A DNA stretch of 59,940 bases from positions 1 to 59,940 of the forward strand of contig JALHTE010000184.1 of the NCBI GenBank assembly GCA_022865595.1. The letters are read 5' to 3'. The notes below the pieces were generated by a model. It ran no database searches, was not told where the DNA came from, and saw nothing but the letters and a program-made list of their open reading frames with translations. Position 1 is the stretch's first letter. Each line of letters opens with the position of its first letter. Below, in pieces: positions 33,500 through 43,309 of this stretch. The translations under genes and the position numbers were made by a program. Origin of the DNA: Steroidobacteraceae bacterium. Lineage in GTDB: Bacteria > Pseudomonadota > Gammaproteobacteria > Steroidobacterales > Steroidobacteraceae.

Positions 33500-34803
33500 G
33501 CGTTTGCAGCTGTCTTGACAGCAGGCCCCGCCAGCTCACGCAACGATTCTGCAACGATACCCATGCCCTCGCTCACGATCGCATCCGACGCGGTCAACGG
33601 TACCAGCAGGCGGATCACGTTGCCGTAGATGCCGCAGGACAGCAGCACCAGCCCCTTCTGCGCCGCGAGCCTGGTCAATGCCTTGGCGAGGTCGGCATCG
33701 GGCGAGTGCGGGTCGCGGTTCCTGACCAACTCCATCGCCACCATCGCGCCGAGGTTTCGCACTTCGCCGATCGCCAGGATTTCGCGCGCCAGGTCGCGCA
33801 ACGCACCGACCATGAGTTTGCCGATGGCCACGGCACGCTCGCAGAGTCTTTCCTCCTCGATCACCTCGAGCACTGCGAGACCGGCAGCACAGGCTATCGG
33901 TGAGCCCGCGTAGGTGCCGCCAAGCCCGCCCGGTCCCGGGGCATCCATGATCTCGGCCTTGCCGACGACCGCCGCCAGCGGAAAGCCACCGGCCAGGCTC
34001 TTGGCCATGGTCATCAGGTCGGGTTCCACGCCGGCATGCTCGATCGCGAACATGCGGCCAGTGCGCGCGAAACCAGTCTGGATCTCGTCGATCACCAACA
34101 CGATTCCGTGCTGGTCGCAGAGCCTGCGCAGCGCCTTGAGGAACTCGGGCGGCGCTATATAGAAACCGCCTTCGCCCATCACGGGTTCGATAACGATCGC
34201 CGCGACGCGCGCGGGCTCGATGTCGCTCTTGAAGATATGTTCGAGCGCCGCAAGGCTGTCCTCGACGCTGACCCCGTGGTAGGCGATCGGAAACGGCGCG
34301 TGATAGACCTCGGCCGGAAACGGCCCGAACCCGGCCTTGTACGGCGTGACCTTGCCGGTGAGCGCCATCGCCATGAACGTGCGCCCGTGGAAACCGCCGC
34401 CGAAAGCGATCACCCCCGAGCGGCCGGTGTGCGCGCGGGCAATCTTGATGCAGTTCTCGACCGCCTCCGCACCGGTAGTCACGAAGATCGCCTTTTTCGG
34501 CGAAGGCCCCGGTGTCAGGTGGATCAGTTTTTCAGCCAGCGCGACCGCCGATTCGTAGGGCGTGATCATCAGGCAGGTATGGCTGAACGCATCGAGCTGC
34601 TTCGCTACCGCGGCCTGCACCTTCGGGTGCAGGTGACCGGTGTTGAGCACGGCAATTCCCGCGGCGAAGTCGATGTATCGCTTTCCATCCACATCCCACA
34701 TTTCCGCGTTGCGCGCGCGCTCGATGTAGACGGGAAGCTGGTTGCCCAGTCCGCGCGCGAATGCAGTGTCACGACGCTTCTGCAGGTCATGGTTGCGCGA
34801 CAT
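33496..34803 (-). CDS. gabT: 4-aminobutyrate aminotransferase
   Basis: 435 aa class III aminotransferase; VTTGAEAVENCIKIAR, VIDEIQTGFARTG, TMAKSLAGGFPL. Confidence 0.9.
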   Translation of the reverse strand: MSRNHDLQKRRDTAFARGLGNQLPVYIERARNAEMWDVDGKRYIDFAAGIAVLNTGHLHPKVQAAVAKQLDAFSHTCLMITPYESAVALAEKLIHLTPGPSPKKAIFVTTGAEAVENCIKIARAHTGRSGVIAFGGGFHGRTFMAMALTGKVTPYKAGFGPFPAEVYHAPFPIAYHGVSVEDSLAALEHIFKSDIEPARVAAIVIEPVMGEGGFYIAPPEFLKALRRLCDQHGIVLVIDEIQTGFARTGRMFAIEHAGVEPDLMTMAKSLAGGFPLAAVVGKAEIMDAPGPGGLGGTYAGSPIACAAGLAVLEVIEEERLCERAVAIGKLMVGALRDLAREILAIGEVRNLGAMVAMELVRNRDPHSPDADLAKALTRLAAQKGLVLLSCGIYGNVIRLLVPLTASDAIVSEGMGIVAESLRELAGPAVKTAANA

Positions 34804-34840
34804 GATTTCTCCGGAAAATTGCCTGTTCGAATGAAACTAT

Positions 34841-35746
34841 TCAGCCCGGACGACGGCGGACTGCCAGCCTGTCGAGATAACCGGCGAACCGCTCGCCGAC
34901 ACCGGGGTGCATCAGCGCGAGTTCGACCGTCGCCTCCAGGTAACCGAGCTTCGAGCCGCAGTCGTAGCGGCGACCCTGGAATGCGTACGCGTAGACAGGC
35001 TCGTCGGCAATCAGCGCCGCGATGCCGTCAGTGAGCTGTATTTCACCGCCTGCGCCACGGCCTGTGGTCTCGAGCTTATTGTAGATCGCGGGCGTCAGCA
35101 GGTAGCGTCCCACTACCGCGAGCGTGGATGGCGCATCCTCCGGCTTCGGCTTCTCCACGATACGTTCGACCCGGGACAAGCGGCCCTCGACCGGCGTCGT
35201 GGCAACGATGCCGTATTTTTCCGTCTGGTCACGCTCAATCGTCTCAACGCCGAGCACGCTCGCCGGCCGCCCACCCAGGGCCTTCGCCATCTGCCCCAGG
35301 CATGGCTCCGCCGCGTCGATCAGGTCGTCGGCCAGGTGAACGAAGAACGGCTCGTTGCCCACGGCTGCACGGGAGCAGAGCACCGCGTGCCCGAGCCCCA
35401 GCGGCGCTGGCTGGCGGATGTAGATGCAGCTCGCGTAGGACGGCACGATGCCGCGTACCGCGTCGAGCAGGTCCTGCTTGCCCTGTGCCTCGAGTTCCCT
35501 CTCGAGTTCCTGGTCCGTGTCGAAGTGATCCTCGATTGCGCGCTTGCCGGACCCCGTGATGAATACCAGCTTCTCGGCGCCGGCCGAGAGCGCCTCCTCG
35601 GCCGCGTACTGGATCAGCGGCTTGTCCACGATCGGCAGCATTTCCTTCGGGCTGGCCTTGGTGGCCGGCAGGAATCGTGTTCCGCGACCGGCGACTGGAA
35701 ATACGGCCGTCCTGATTCGTACCATTCGCGTTTCCTGCTGATTCAC
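34841..35746 (-). CDS. galU: UTP-glucose-1-phosphate uridylyltransferase
   Basis: [35 protein letters not shown]. Confidence 0.95.
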   Translation of the reverse strand: MNQQETRMVRIRTAVFPVAGRGTRFLPATKASPKEMLPIVDKPLIQYAAEEALSAGAEKLVFITGSGKRAIEDHFDTDQELERELEAQGKQDLLDAVRGIVPSYASCIYIRQPAPLGLGHAVLCSRAAVGNEPFFVHLADDLIDAAEPCLGQMAKALGGRPASVLGVETIERDQTEKYGIVATTPVEGRLSRVERIVEKPKPEDAPSTLAVVGRYLLTPAIYNKLETTGRGAGGEIQLTDGIAALIADEPVYAYAFQGRRYDCGSKLGYLEATVELALMHPGVGERFAGYLDRLAVRRRPG

Positions 35747-35798
35747 TGCTTAGCTTGCGAATCATAGCGGATCGCGACCCAGGCTCCACGTGGTGCAG

Positions 35799-35835
35799 CA
35801 CGGTGGCCGGTCCTGGACACGGGCCGGCCACCGTG
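35799..35835. repeat. Inverted repeat/hairpin between comEA and galU
   Basis: Perfect 12-bp arms CACGGTGGCCGG / CCGGCCACCGTG, no T-run. Confidence 0.7.
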
Positions 35836-35845
35836 TCAAGGCTCG

Positions 35846-36172
35846 TCAGGAACCGCCTGCGGACTTCCTGGCCGCTGCATTCTGCGGTGCCGCAGGCTGC
35901 GCCGCCGACCCGACCCGGATGTTTTCGCGGTTCAGGTCAAATACCTTCTCACCGATGCCCTGCACCTTGAGCAGATCTTCGGCGCTCTTGAACGGCCCGT
36001 TCTTCTGCCGGTACTCGACGATGGCCTGGGCCTTGGCAGGCCCAACGCCGTCGAGTTCGCGGGCGAGCGTGCCTGCGTCTGCCGAATTAATGTTGACCGG
36101 CCCGCTCCACGCGACCATCGGCACCAGGCTCGCGATAAGCGCCCGGACCGCTGTCCGGTATCCCTGTTTCAT
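35846..36172 (-). CDS. ComEA-like helix-hairpin-helix protein
   Basis: Signal-like N-terminus then VNINSADAGTLARELDGVGPAKAQAIVEYRQKNGPFKSAEDLLKVQGIG. Confidence 0.9.
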   Translation of the reverse strand: MKQGYRTAVRALIASLVPMVAWSGPVNINSADAGTLARELDGVGPAKAQAIVEYRQKNGPFKSAEDLLKVQGIGEKVFDLNRENIRVGSAAQPAAPQNAAARKSAGGS

Positions 36173-36290
36173 GACTGCCTCCTTGGCTTCGACTACCCGC
36201 AGACCCGGAATGGGTGCGGTCGATGCAAACGTAGCCGAAGGCAGCCGGTGTCGCGCGCCGAGATGCTGGCGCGTTCGCGCAGAAATGCGT

Positions 36291-37475
36291 TCAGTCCGGG
36301 GGGGAGCCCGGGCGAGCCGCCTTCGGCAGGAACTCGAGCGCGGCAATCGCGCGCTGGGTGTCCCATGACTTGCAGCCCGGGCACTGCCAGAGGAACGTCG
36401 AGCTGTCGATGCCGCAGACGCTGCACCGATAGCGCGCGTGGCGCAGCACCACGTTGCGAAGGGCAGCGGCCACCGAGAGGAGCTGGGCCGGTCCCGGCTC
36501 GACGCCCGGCGCCAGCAACGCACAGGACAGGTCGCGCAGGTCGCTGTCGGTTGCGAGCAGTTCCTTCACGCACTCCAGGATGACCGGGTTGTCGTAGTAG
36601 CCGCTCACGATGGCTGCGTAGGCGATCTCGGAGCGATTGCCGACGCCGTTGCGCATCAGTTCGCGCAACGACTCGTCGAACATTTCCGTGTCGCCCGCCT
36701 GGCGTGCGGCCTCCGCGAGTCGCGGCAGCACCAGCGGCAGCAGGTGGAAGTCCAGCCGCACGACCCGCCGGTAGAGCTGGACCGCGAGAGCAGGATCGCC
36801 CTGCATGCGCGCGACGTCGCCACGCAGTATTGAAACCCGGCCTGAATCCTTCTGCTGGTGCCTCGCCGTGCGCAGGTGCGCCCGCGCCAGGTCCAGGTCG
36901 CGCTGACCGATGGCCGACTCCGCGAGTTCGCACCAGTGGTGCGCCGCCGCCCCCGGCTGGCCGGGCACGCCGACCGCGCGCAGTCGTTCGTGCATGGCCG
37001 CGGCCTGCGCCCAGTCGTGCTGCAGTTCGTTGATACGCACCAGGTGGGTGAGCGCCACGGCGGACTCGATGCCGTCCTCGGCGAGCTGCAGGAAAATCTT
37101 CTCCGCGCGGTCGTAGAGTCCGGCCCGGAAGTAGTCGCGCGCCAGTTCCACCAGCGCAGCGTTTCGATGGCGCGGGTCAAGGCCCGCCCGGCCCACGATG
37201 TGCTCGTGCACCCGGATCGCGAGATCGACCTCGCCGCGCCGCCGGTAGAGACTGCCGAGTGCGAAATGCGTATCGATGGTCTCGTCGTCGCTCGCCGCCA
37301 ACCCGAGGAATACCTCGAGTGCGCGATCGGGCTTGTCGTCGAGCAGGTAGCGAACGCCTTCGAGATACCGTTCGCGCCGCCGCGCACGCCGGCGCCGACG
37401 GTACTCGGCATAGGCGGCCGTCGCGCCCCAGCCTGTGGCAAGCGTCCCGGTGAACACCATCCAGAACGTGTTCAC
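36291..37475 (-). CDS. lapB: Lipopolysaccharide assembly protein B
   Basis: TPR repeats plus C-terminal rubredoxin-like YRCSVCGIDSSTFLWQCPGCKSWDT; GTG start next to lapA stop. Confidence 0.9.
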   Translation of the reverse strand: MNTFWMVFTGTLATGWGATAAYAEYRRRRRARRRERYLEGVRYLLDDKPDRALEVFLGLAASDDETIDTHFALGSLYRRRGEVDLAIRVHEHIVGRAGLDPRHRNAALVELARDYFRAGLYDRAEKIFLQLAEDGIESAVALTHLVRINELQHDWAQAAAMHERLRAVGVPGQPGAAAHHWCELAESAIGQRDLDLARAHLRTARHQQKDSGRVSILRGDVARMQGDPALAVQLYRRVVRLDFHLLPLVLPRLAEAARQAGDTEMFDESLRELMRNGVGNRSEIAYAAIVSGYYDNPVILECVKELLATDSDLRDLSCALLAPGVEPGPAQLLSVAAALRNVVLRHARYRCSVCGIDSSTFLWQCPGCKSWDTQRAIAALEFLPKAARPGSPPD

Positions 37476-37479
37476 GGGG

Positions 37480-37779
37480 TCAGGCGGATTCCGGTGGTTC
37501 GTCTTCCGGCGGCCGCCGTCGCGATTCCGCCAGCCGCAATGCCTCGCGCAGGCGTCCGCGCTCGGCCAGCAGCCGCGCGATCCAGTTGGAGCGCCACAGC
37601 GCACCACCGAGGAAGCCAGCTGAAAACGCGATCAGCAGCGCCAGCCCCGAGGAGACCTCGAAGCGCACCATCGCGAAGTCCACGGCGAAATGCTGCTGGT
37701 TCAAGGCAGTGAATATCACGGCCAGGACGACCAGCAGGACAATGGCGATGGTTAAGGCGATTCGCCGCAGCATTTTCAA
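37480..37779 (-). CDS. lapA: Lipopolysaccharide assembly protein A domain protein
   Basis: 99 aa with two TM segments; between ihfB and lapB. Confidence 0.85.
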   Translation of the reverse strand: MKMLRRIALTIAIVLLVVLAVIFTALNQQHFAVDFAMVRFEVSSGLALLIAFSAGFLGGALWRSNWIARLLAERGRLREALRLAESRRRPPEDEPPESA

Positions 37780-37828
37780 ACGGACGAATGATTGGCTGAC
37801 GGCAGTCTAGCACCCGCTGGGGCGCACG

Positions 37829-37872
37829 CCGGTCACTGGCCGGTCACTGGCCGGTCACTGGCCGGTCACTGG
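37829..37872. repeat. Tandem repeat, 4 perfect copies of 11-bp CCGGTCACTGG
   Basis: Direct reading; the ihfB stop codon (37866-37868) lies in the copy proximal to ihfB. Confidence 0.97.
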
Positions 37873-38180
37873 CCGGGCGCGGGCGCGTCGTCGACGGCCG
37901 CCGGTTCGTTGACCCGTTCGCGCAGGTCCTTGCCCGGCTTGAAATGAGGCACGTACTTCCCGGCAAGCGCGACCGACTCGCCGGTTTTCGGATTGCGGCC
38001 CTGCCGCGGCGGCCGGAAATGCAGGCTGAAGCTGCCGAAGCCCCGGATCTCTATGCGCTGCCCCTGGGCAAGCGCGTCGCTCATGATCTCGAGGATCTGC
38101 TTGACCGCGAGTTCCACGTCCTTGGCCGGCAGGTGACTCTGCTTGGCGGCGATGAGTTCGATGAGCTCGGACTTGGTCAT
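37866..38180 (-). CDS. ihfB: Integration host factor beta subunit
   Basis: [68 protein letters not shown]; start trimmed; downstream of rpsA. Confidence 0.96.
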   Translation of the reverse strand: MTKSELIELIAAKQSHLPAKDVELAVKQILEIMSDALAQGQRIEIRGFGSFSLHFRPPRQGRNPKTGESVALAGKYVPHFKPGKDLRERVNEPAAVDDAPAPGQ

Positions 38181-38285
38181 GCTGCGCTCGCCGTCCACTC
38201 TGAATCTCCCGCGCTGGATCCCTGCCTGTCCGATGCGTTGGTCCTCACGGCGGCAACCCGCCGGGAGGACCACGCCCGGCTCTTG

Positions 38286-39953
38286 TTACTGTCCCGAGAT
38301 CTGCTCCTTGAGCAGGTCACCGAGGCTCGTGCCTGTCGAGGAATCCGAACGATAGCTCTCCATCGCCTCCTGTTCCTCGGCCATGTCCTTCGCCTTGATC
38401 GACAGGGCGATCGTGCGGACCTTGCGATCCACGGCAGTGAACTTGGCCTCGACCTCGTCACCGACCTTGATCAGCGTACGGGCATCCTCGACGCGGTCAC
38501 GCGACAATTCCGAGGCACGCAGGTAGCCGTCGATCCCGCCGCCGAGGTCCACGATGGCGCCCTTCGGGTCCACCTCGCGTACCAGCCCGCGGACAATGCT
38601 GCCCTTGGGGTGTTCTGCAATCCAGGTCGAGAACGGGTCCTTCGCGAGCTGCTTGACGCTGAGCGAAATGCGCTCGCGCTCCGGGTCGATCGCGACCACG
38701 ATGGCCTCGACCTCCTGGCCCTTCTGGTAACCGCGCACCGCTTCCTCGCCCGGTACGTCCCAGGACAGGTCGGAGAGGTGTACCAGGCCGTCGATACCAC
38801 CGGGAAGCCCTATGAACAGGCCGAAGTCGGTGATCGAGCGGATCTGACCCGTGACGTGGTCGCCACGGTTGTAGTTGTCGCCGAACTCACGCCACGGATT
38901 GGGCTTGCACTGCTTCACGCCGAGCGAGATGCGGCGGCGCTCCTCGTCGATGTCCAGCACCATAACCTCGACTTCCTCGCCGGTGTGCACGACCTTGGAC
39001 GGGTTGACGTTCTTGTTCGTCCAGTCCATCTCGGAGACGTGCACCAGGCCTTCGACGCCTTCTTCAATCTCGACGAAGCAGCCGTAGTCCGCGATGTTCG
39101 TGACCTTTCCGAACAGGCGCGTCTGCGCCGGATAGCGGCGTGCGATGTCCTGCCACGGATCGGCGCCGAGCTGCTTGAGGCCCAGGCTGACCCGCTGGCG
39201 CTCGCGGTCGAACTTGAGGATGCGCACGTCGATCTCGTCGCCGACGTTGACCACTTCCGACGGGTGCTTGACGCGCTTCCACGCCATGTCGGTGATGTGC
39301 AGCAGGCCATCGATGCCACCGAGGTCCACGAACGCACCGTAATCGGTGAGATTCTTGACTACGCCCTTGATCACGGTGCCTTCGTTCAGCTTGTCGAGGA
39401 GTTCACTGCGCTCGGCGCTGTACTCCTGCTCGACGACGGCGCGGCGCGAGACCACGACGTTGTTGCGTTTCTGGTCGAGCTTGAGGACCTTGAACTCGAG
39501 CGTCTTGCCCTCGAGGTAGCTCGGGTCGCGCACCGGGCGCACGTCCACGAGCGAGCCCGGCAGGAAGGCGCGCACGAAATCGATCTCGACGGTGAAACCG
39601 CCCTTTACGCGGCCATTGATCAGGCCGGTGACGACCTCGCCCTGCTCGAACGCCGTCTCGAGGCGCTCCCAGGTGCGGGCCCGCTTGGCCTTCTCGCGCG
39701 ACAGGCGCGTCTCGCCGGATCCGTCCTCGACGCTGTCGAGGGCCACCTCGACGTCGTCGCCGACCTTTACTTCGATTTCTCCGCGCTCATTCTTGAACTG
39801 GCTGAGGTCGATCACGGCTTCGGACTTGAGGCCGGCACTCACCACGACCTTGTCGGGACCGATTTCGATCACGCGGCCGGTGAGGATCTGACCCGGGCGA
39901 ATGCGCTGACTCGCCAGGCTCTCTTCGAACAGTTGGGCAAAACTCTCGGTCAT
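38286..39953 (-). CDS. rpsA: 30S ribosomal protein S1
   Basis: 555 aa; multiple S1 domains. Confidence 0.98.
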   Translation of the reverse strand: MTESFAQLFEESLASQRIRPGQILTGRVIEIGPDKVVVSAGLKSEAVIDLSQFKNERGEIEVKVGDDVEVALDSVEDGSGETRLSREKAKRARTWERLETAFEQGEVVTGLINGRVKGGFTVEIDFVRAFLPGSLVDVRPVRDPSYLEGKTLEFKVLKLDQKRNNVVVSRRAVVEQEYSAERSELLDKLNEGTVIKGVVKNLTDYGAFVDLGGIDGLLHITDMAWKRVKHPSEVVNVGDEIDVRILKFDRERQRVSLGLKQLGADPWQDIARRYPAQTRLFGKVTNIADYGCFVEIEEGVEGLVHVSEMDWTNKNVNPSKVVHTGEEVEVMVLDIDEERRRISLGVKQCKPNPWREFGDNYNRGDHVTGQIRSITDFGLFIGLPGGIDGLVHLSDLSWDVPGEEAVRGYQKGQEVEAIVVAIDPERERISLSVKQLAKDPFSTWIAEHPKGSIVRGLVREVDPKGAIVDLGGGIDGYLRASELSRDRVEDARTLIKVGDEVEAKFTAVDRKVRTIALSIKAKDMAEEQEAMESYRSDSSTGTSLGDLLKEQISGQ

Positions 39954-40054
39954 TTAGGTTATCTTCCAGGGGTCTCGCGACCCGTATTCCCGCCGGCATC
40001 ATGCCAACAGGGGTTAACGACAAAACGCCCACATCCGTTCGGGCGACGGTACGA

Positions 40055-40738
40055 TCAAAGGTCCACAGGGACCCGGCTTCTGGCGACGGCGAGAACCCGT
40101 TCAACCACCGCATCGATCGGCATGCCGGTCGAGTCGAGGATGACCGCATCCGACGCCGGGCGCAGTGGCGCCACGGGCCGGGTGGAATCACGCCGATCCC
40201 TGTCCAGGATCTCCTGGGAAAGGCCGGCGAGGTTAGCAGTAAGTCCCTTTTCTTTCAACTGCTTATAGCGTCTGAGCGCGCGTTCCTCGGCACTGGCCGT
40301 AAGGTAGACCTTTACCGGGGCTTCGGTGAAAACCACCGTGCCCATGTCCCGGCCGTCCGCGACCAGGCCGGGAGGCGCGGCAAAAGCCCGCTGGCGCCCA
40401 AGCAAGGCGGCACGCACCGACGGCATCGCGGCGACCCGCGAGGCCGCGGCACCGGCCGACTCGGTGCGCAGATTCCGCGTCACGTCACGGCCCTCGAGCA
40501 GCACCCGCTCATTGCCGTCGGCGTCGGTCTCGAACCGGGTGTCCAGCGTGCCGGCAATGGCCGCATATCCCGCCTCGTCGTCGGCGGCGAGTCCGTGGGC
40601 CCCGCCGGCCATCGCGACCAGCCGGTACAGGGCGCCGCTGTCGAGCAGATGCCAGCCGAGCCGGCTGGCCAGCAGCCGGGCAACGGTACCCTTGCCCGAT
40701 CCGCTCGGCCCGTCGATCGCAATGACTGGAACGTCCAT
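40055..40738 (-). CDS. cmk: Cytidylate kinase
   Basis: 227 aa; VIAIDGPSGSGKGTVARLLA; VADGRDMGTVVF. Confidence 0.96.
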   Translation of the reverse strand: MDVPVIAIDGPSGSGKGTVARLLASRLGWHLLDSGALYRLVAMAGGAHGLAADDEAGYAAIAGTLDTRFETDADGNERVLLEGRDVTRNLRTESAGAAASRVAAMPSVRAALLGRQRAFAAPPGLVADGRDMGTVVFTEAPVKVYLTASAEERALRRYKQLKEKGLTANLAGLSQEILDRDRRDSTRPVAPLRPASDAVILDSTGMPIDAVVERVLAVARSRVPVDL

Positions 40739-40746
40739 GGCGTGCC

Positions 40747-42048
40747 TCAGGCGACTTCTTCGATGCCGAGGCCCACAGACCGGCCAAGCGTCGCAAATCC
40801 GGGGAACGAGGTCGCAACATTGGCAACGTCGAGGATCTCGATCGGTGCAGACGCGCGCAGGCTCGCAATCGCGAAGGACATCGCGACGCGATGGTCCCCG
40901 CCGCTGTCGACGACACCGCCGCCGAATCCGCCACCCTCGATGCGCAACCCGCCCGGCAGCACTTCGTGGCGAATGCCGAGCACGCCCAGGCCGCGCGCCA
41001 TGACGGCGATACGGTCACTTTCCTTGACCCGCAATTCCTCGGCGCCGGTTACCAGCGTCTCTCCCTCCGCGCAGGCCGCTGCTATGAAGAAGGCAGGAAA
41101 TTCGTCAATGGAGAGCGGCACCAGCCGCTCGGGCACGCGGATGCCACGCAGGACCGCGGGGCGGATCTCGATGTCGGCCACCGGCTCCGCGCCGCAGGTC
41201 CGTCGGTTCACGAGGCGCAGGTCCGCGCCCATCAGTTCCAGCATCTCGAGCAGACCGGTGCGGGTCGGGTTCACGCCGACTCCCCGGACCACGAACGGCG
41301 CGTGGGCACCGATGCACGCGGCAACGATGAAGAACGCGGCGGACGAGAAATCGCCTGGGACTTCCACGTTGGCGGCCTCGAGTCTCGCTGGCGGCCTGAG
41401 TGTCACGACGCCGTCAACCGACGAAACCTCGCATCCGAATGCCTGCAGCATGCGCTCGGAGTGGTCGCGCGTGACGGCGGGCTCGATCACGGTGGTGTCG
41501 CCTGCGGCGCGCAGCCCGGCGAGCAGCAGCGCGGACTTGAGCTGTGCGCTCGCGACCGGCATCTCGTAGCGGATGCCATGCAGGGGCATCCCACCAGAAA
41601 TTCGCACCGGCGGCCGCCCGTCGCTGGTCTGGATCGTCGCCCCCATCGCCCGAAGTGGCGTCGCGACGCGTTCCATCGGCCGGCGCATCAGCGACTCGTC
41701 ACCGACCAGCACCGAGTCGAATGCCTGCGAACTCAGAAGGCCCATGAAGAGGCGGATAGCGGTGCCGGCATTGCCCATGTCCAGTGGCGCGGACGGTGCC
41801 CGGAAGCCATCGAGACCCACGCCTTCGATCACGACCTCGCCCGGCCCCGGACGGCTGACCTGCACGCCGAGTGCAGCTACTGCGCGCATCGTGGCAAGGC
41901 AATCCTCGCCCTCGAGGAAACCGCTGACGCGCGTGGTGCCCGACGCAATCGCGCCGAGCATCAGCGCGCGGTGCGAGATCGACTTGTCACCCGGGACCCT
42001 GGCCTCACCTGCGATGCCGGTGGACGGCGCCACCCTGTAGCGGATCAT
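40747..42048 (-). CDS. aroA: 3-phosphoshikimate 1-carboxyvinyltransferase
   Basis: GDKSISHRALMLGAIASG, GNAGTAIRL, ELRVKESDR; start ATG 42048. Confidence 0.97.
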   Translation of the reverse strand: MIRYRVAPSTGIAGEARVPGDKSISHRALMLGAIASGTTRVSGFLEGEDCLATMRAVAALGVQVSRPGPGEVVIEGVGLDGFRAPSAPLDMGNAGTAIRLFMGLLSSQAFDSVLVGDESLMRRPMERVATPLRAMGATIQTSDGRPPVRISGGMPLHGIRYEMPVASAQLKSALLLAGLRAAGDTTVIEPAVTRDHSERMLQAFGCEVSSVDGVVTLRPPARLEAANVEVPGDFSSAAFFIVAACIGAHAPFVVRGVGVNPTRTGLLEMLELMGADLRLVNRRTCGAEPVADIEIRPAVLRGIRVPERLVPLSIDEFPAFFIAAACAEGETLVTGAEELRVKESDRIAVMARGLGVLGIRHEVLPGGLRIEGGGFGGGVVDSGGDHRVAMSFAIASLRASAPIEILDVANVATSFPGFATLGRSVGLGIEEVA

Positions 42049-42050
42049 CG

Positions 42051-43307
42051 TCAGAGCACGGCCTTCGGATACGAACCGAGCACGCGGCACAGCGACGTTC
42101 GCGCCTTCAGTTCGGCCAGCGCCGACGCGAGCGGCTCGAGCTTCGCGTGGCCTTCCAGGTCGATGAAAAAAACATAGTCCCACTTGCGCCGCCGGGACGG
42201 ACGCGACTCGATGCGCGTCAGGCTCACGTTGCTGCGCGCAAGCGGCTCGAGCAGGCGGAACAGCGCACCCGGCGCGTCGGTGTGGGCCGCGGACACCAGC
42301 AACGTGGTCTTGTCCGTGCCGCTCGGCTCGAATGCCTTGCTGCCGACGACCAGGAAGCGCGTCGTATTGTCCGCCCGGTCCTCGATCTCGGGAACCAGCA
42401 TGTTGAGGCCGTACACGACGGCGGCCGCAGCGCTTGCGATCGCAGCCGTGCCCTCCTCGTCCCGCGCCCGACGTGCGCCCTCCGCGTTGCTGGCAACCGG
42501 CAGGCGTTCGACCCCCTGCAGGTGCTCGGCAAGCCACCCCCGGCACTGTGCCAGCGCCTGCGGGTGCGCGCAGATGCGCTGCACGTCCTCGAGCGAGGTC
42601 ATGCGACCCATCAGGTTCTGGTGCACGCGCAGTTCCACCTCGCCGCACACCCCGAGCGGCGAGGTCAGGAACATGTCGAGCGTGTTGTTGACCGTGCCTT
42701 CGCTGGAATTCTCTATAGGCACCACGCCGAAGTCCGCGGTGCCCGACTCGACCTCGCGGAAGACTTCCTCGATCGACGTGAGCGGCAGCGCACGCACGGA
42801 CTGCCCGAAATGCTTCAGCACCGCCTGTTGCGTAAACGTGCCCTCCGGCCCGAGGAACGCGACCTTCAACGGGTCCTGCTGGGCGAGGCAGGCCGACATG
42901 ATCTCGCGGAACAGGCGCGCGATCTCTTCGTCCGACAGCGGGCCACGGGCCTTGCGATTTCGCTCGATGGCCATGCGCAGCACCTGCGCCTCGCGCTCGG
43001 GACGGTAGAAATCCACCGTGTGCCCGGCGGCGTGCTTCGAAATACCGACCTTCTGCGCGAGCAGCGCCCGCTTGCTGATCAGTTCGTGGATCTGCGCATC
43101 CACAGAGTCGATGAGTTCCCGGATGCCGCCTATTCCTGGCGGGTCTGCGTGCGGCGGCGTGCCCTTGCTCGACACGCCTCGGGTCCTGGTGGCTGGCTTT
43201 TTCGCCTGCGCGGCCGCGATCCGCGGGCCCGTCCTGGCCGGGTTGCCCGCCTTGGGCTTGCTCGCCTTGCTGGGTCGCCTGGCGGCCCTGGGCACCTTGC
43301 GCGCCAT
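42051..43307 (-). CDS. pheA: Bifunctional chorismate mutase / prephenate dehydratase
   Basis: Chorismate mutase helices, VAFLGPEGTFTQQA dehydratase, IESRPSRRRKWDYVFFID ACT domain. N-terminal start uncertain (43307 ATG or 43175 GTG). Confidence 0.94.
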   Translation of the reverse strand: MARKVPRAARRPSKASKPKAGNPARTGPRIAAAQAKKPATRTRGVSSKGTPPHADPPGIGGIRELIDSVDAQIHELISKRALLAQKVGISKHAAGHTVDFYRPEREAQVLRMAIERNRKARGPLSDEEIARLFREIMSACLAQQDPLKVAFLGPEGTFTQQAVLKHFGQSVRALPLTSIEEVFREVESGTADFGVVPIENSSEGTVNNTLDMFLTSPLGVCGEVELRVHQNLMGRMTSLEDVQRICAHPQALAQCRGWLAEHLQGVERLPVASNAEGARRARDEEGTAAIASAAAAVVYGLNMLVPEIEDRADNTTRFLVVGSKAFEPSGTDKTTLLVSAAHTDAPGALFRLLEPLARSNVSLTRIESRPSRRRKWDYVFFIDLEGHAKLEPLASALAELKARTSLCRVLGSYPKAVL

Positions 43308-43309
43308 GT

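Noticed and set aside
35799-35835. 12-bp-arm hairpin as a comEA terminator
   Set aside because: No U-tract on either strand; only a generic hairpin can be supported.
37944-40268. 774-aa + strand ORF across ihfB-rpsA-cmk
   Set aside because: Antisense to three conserved genes; no recognisable domain.
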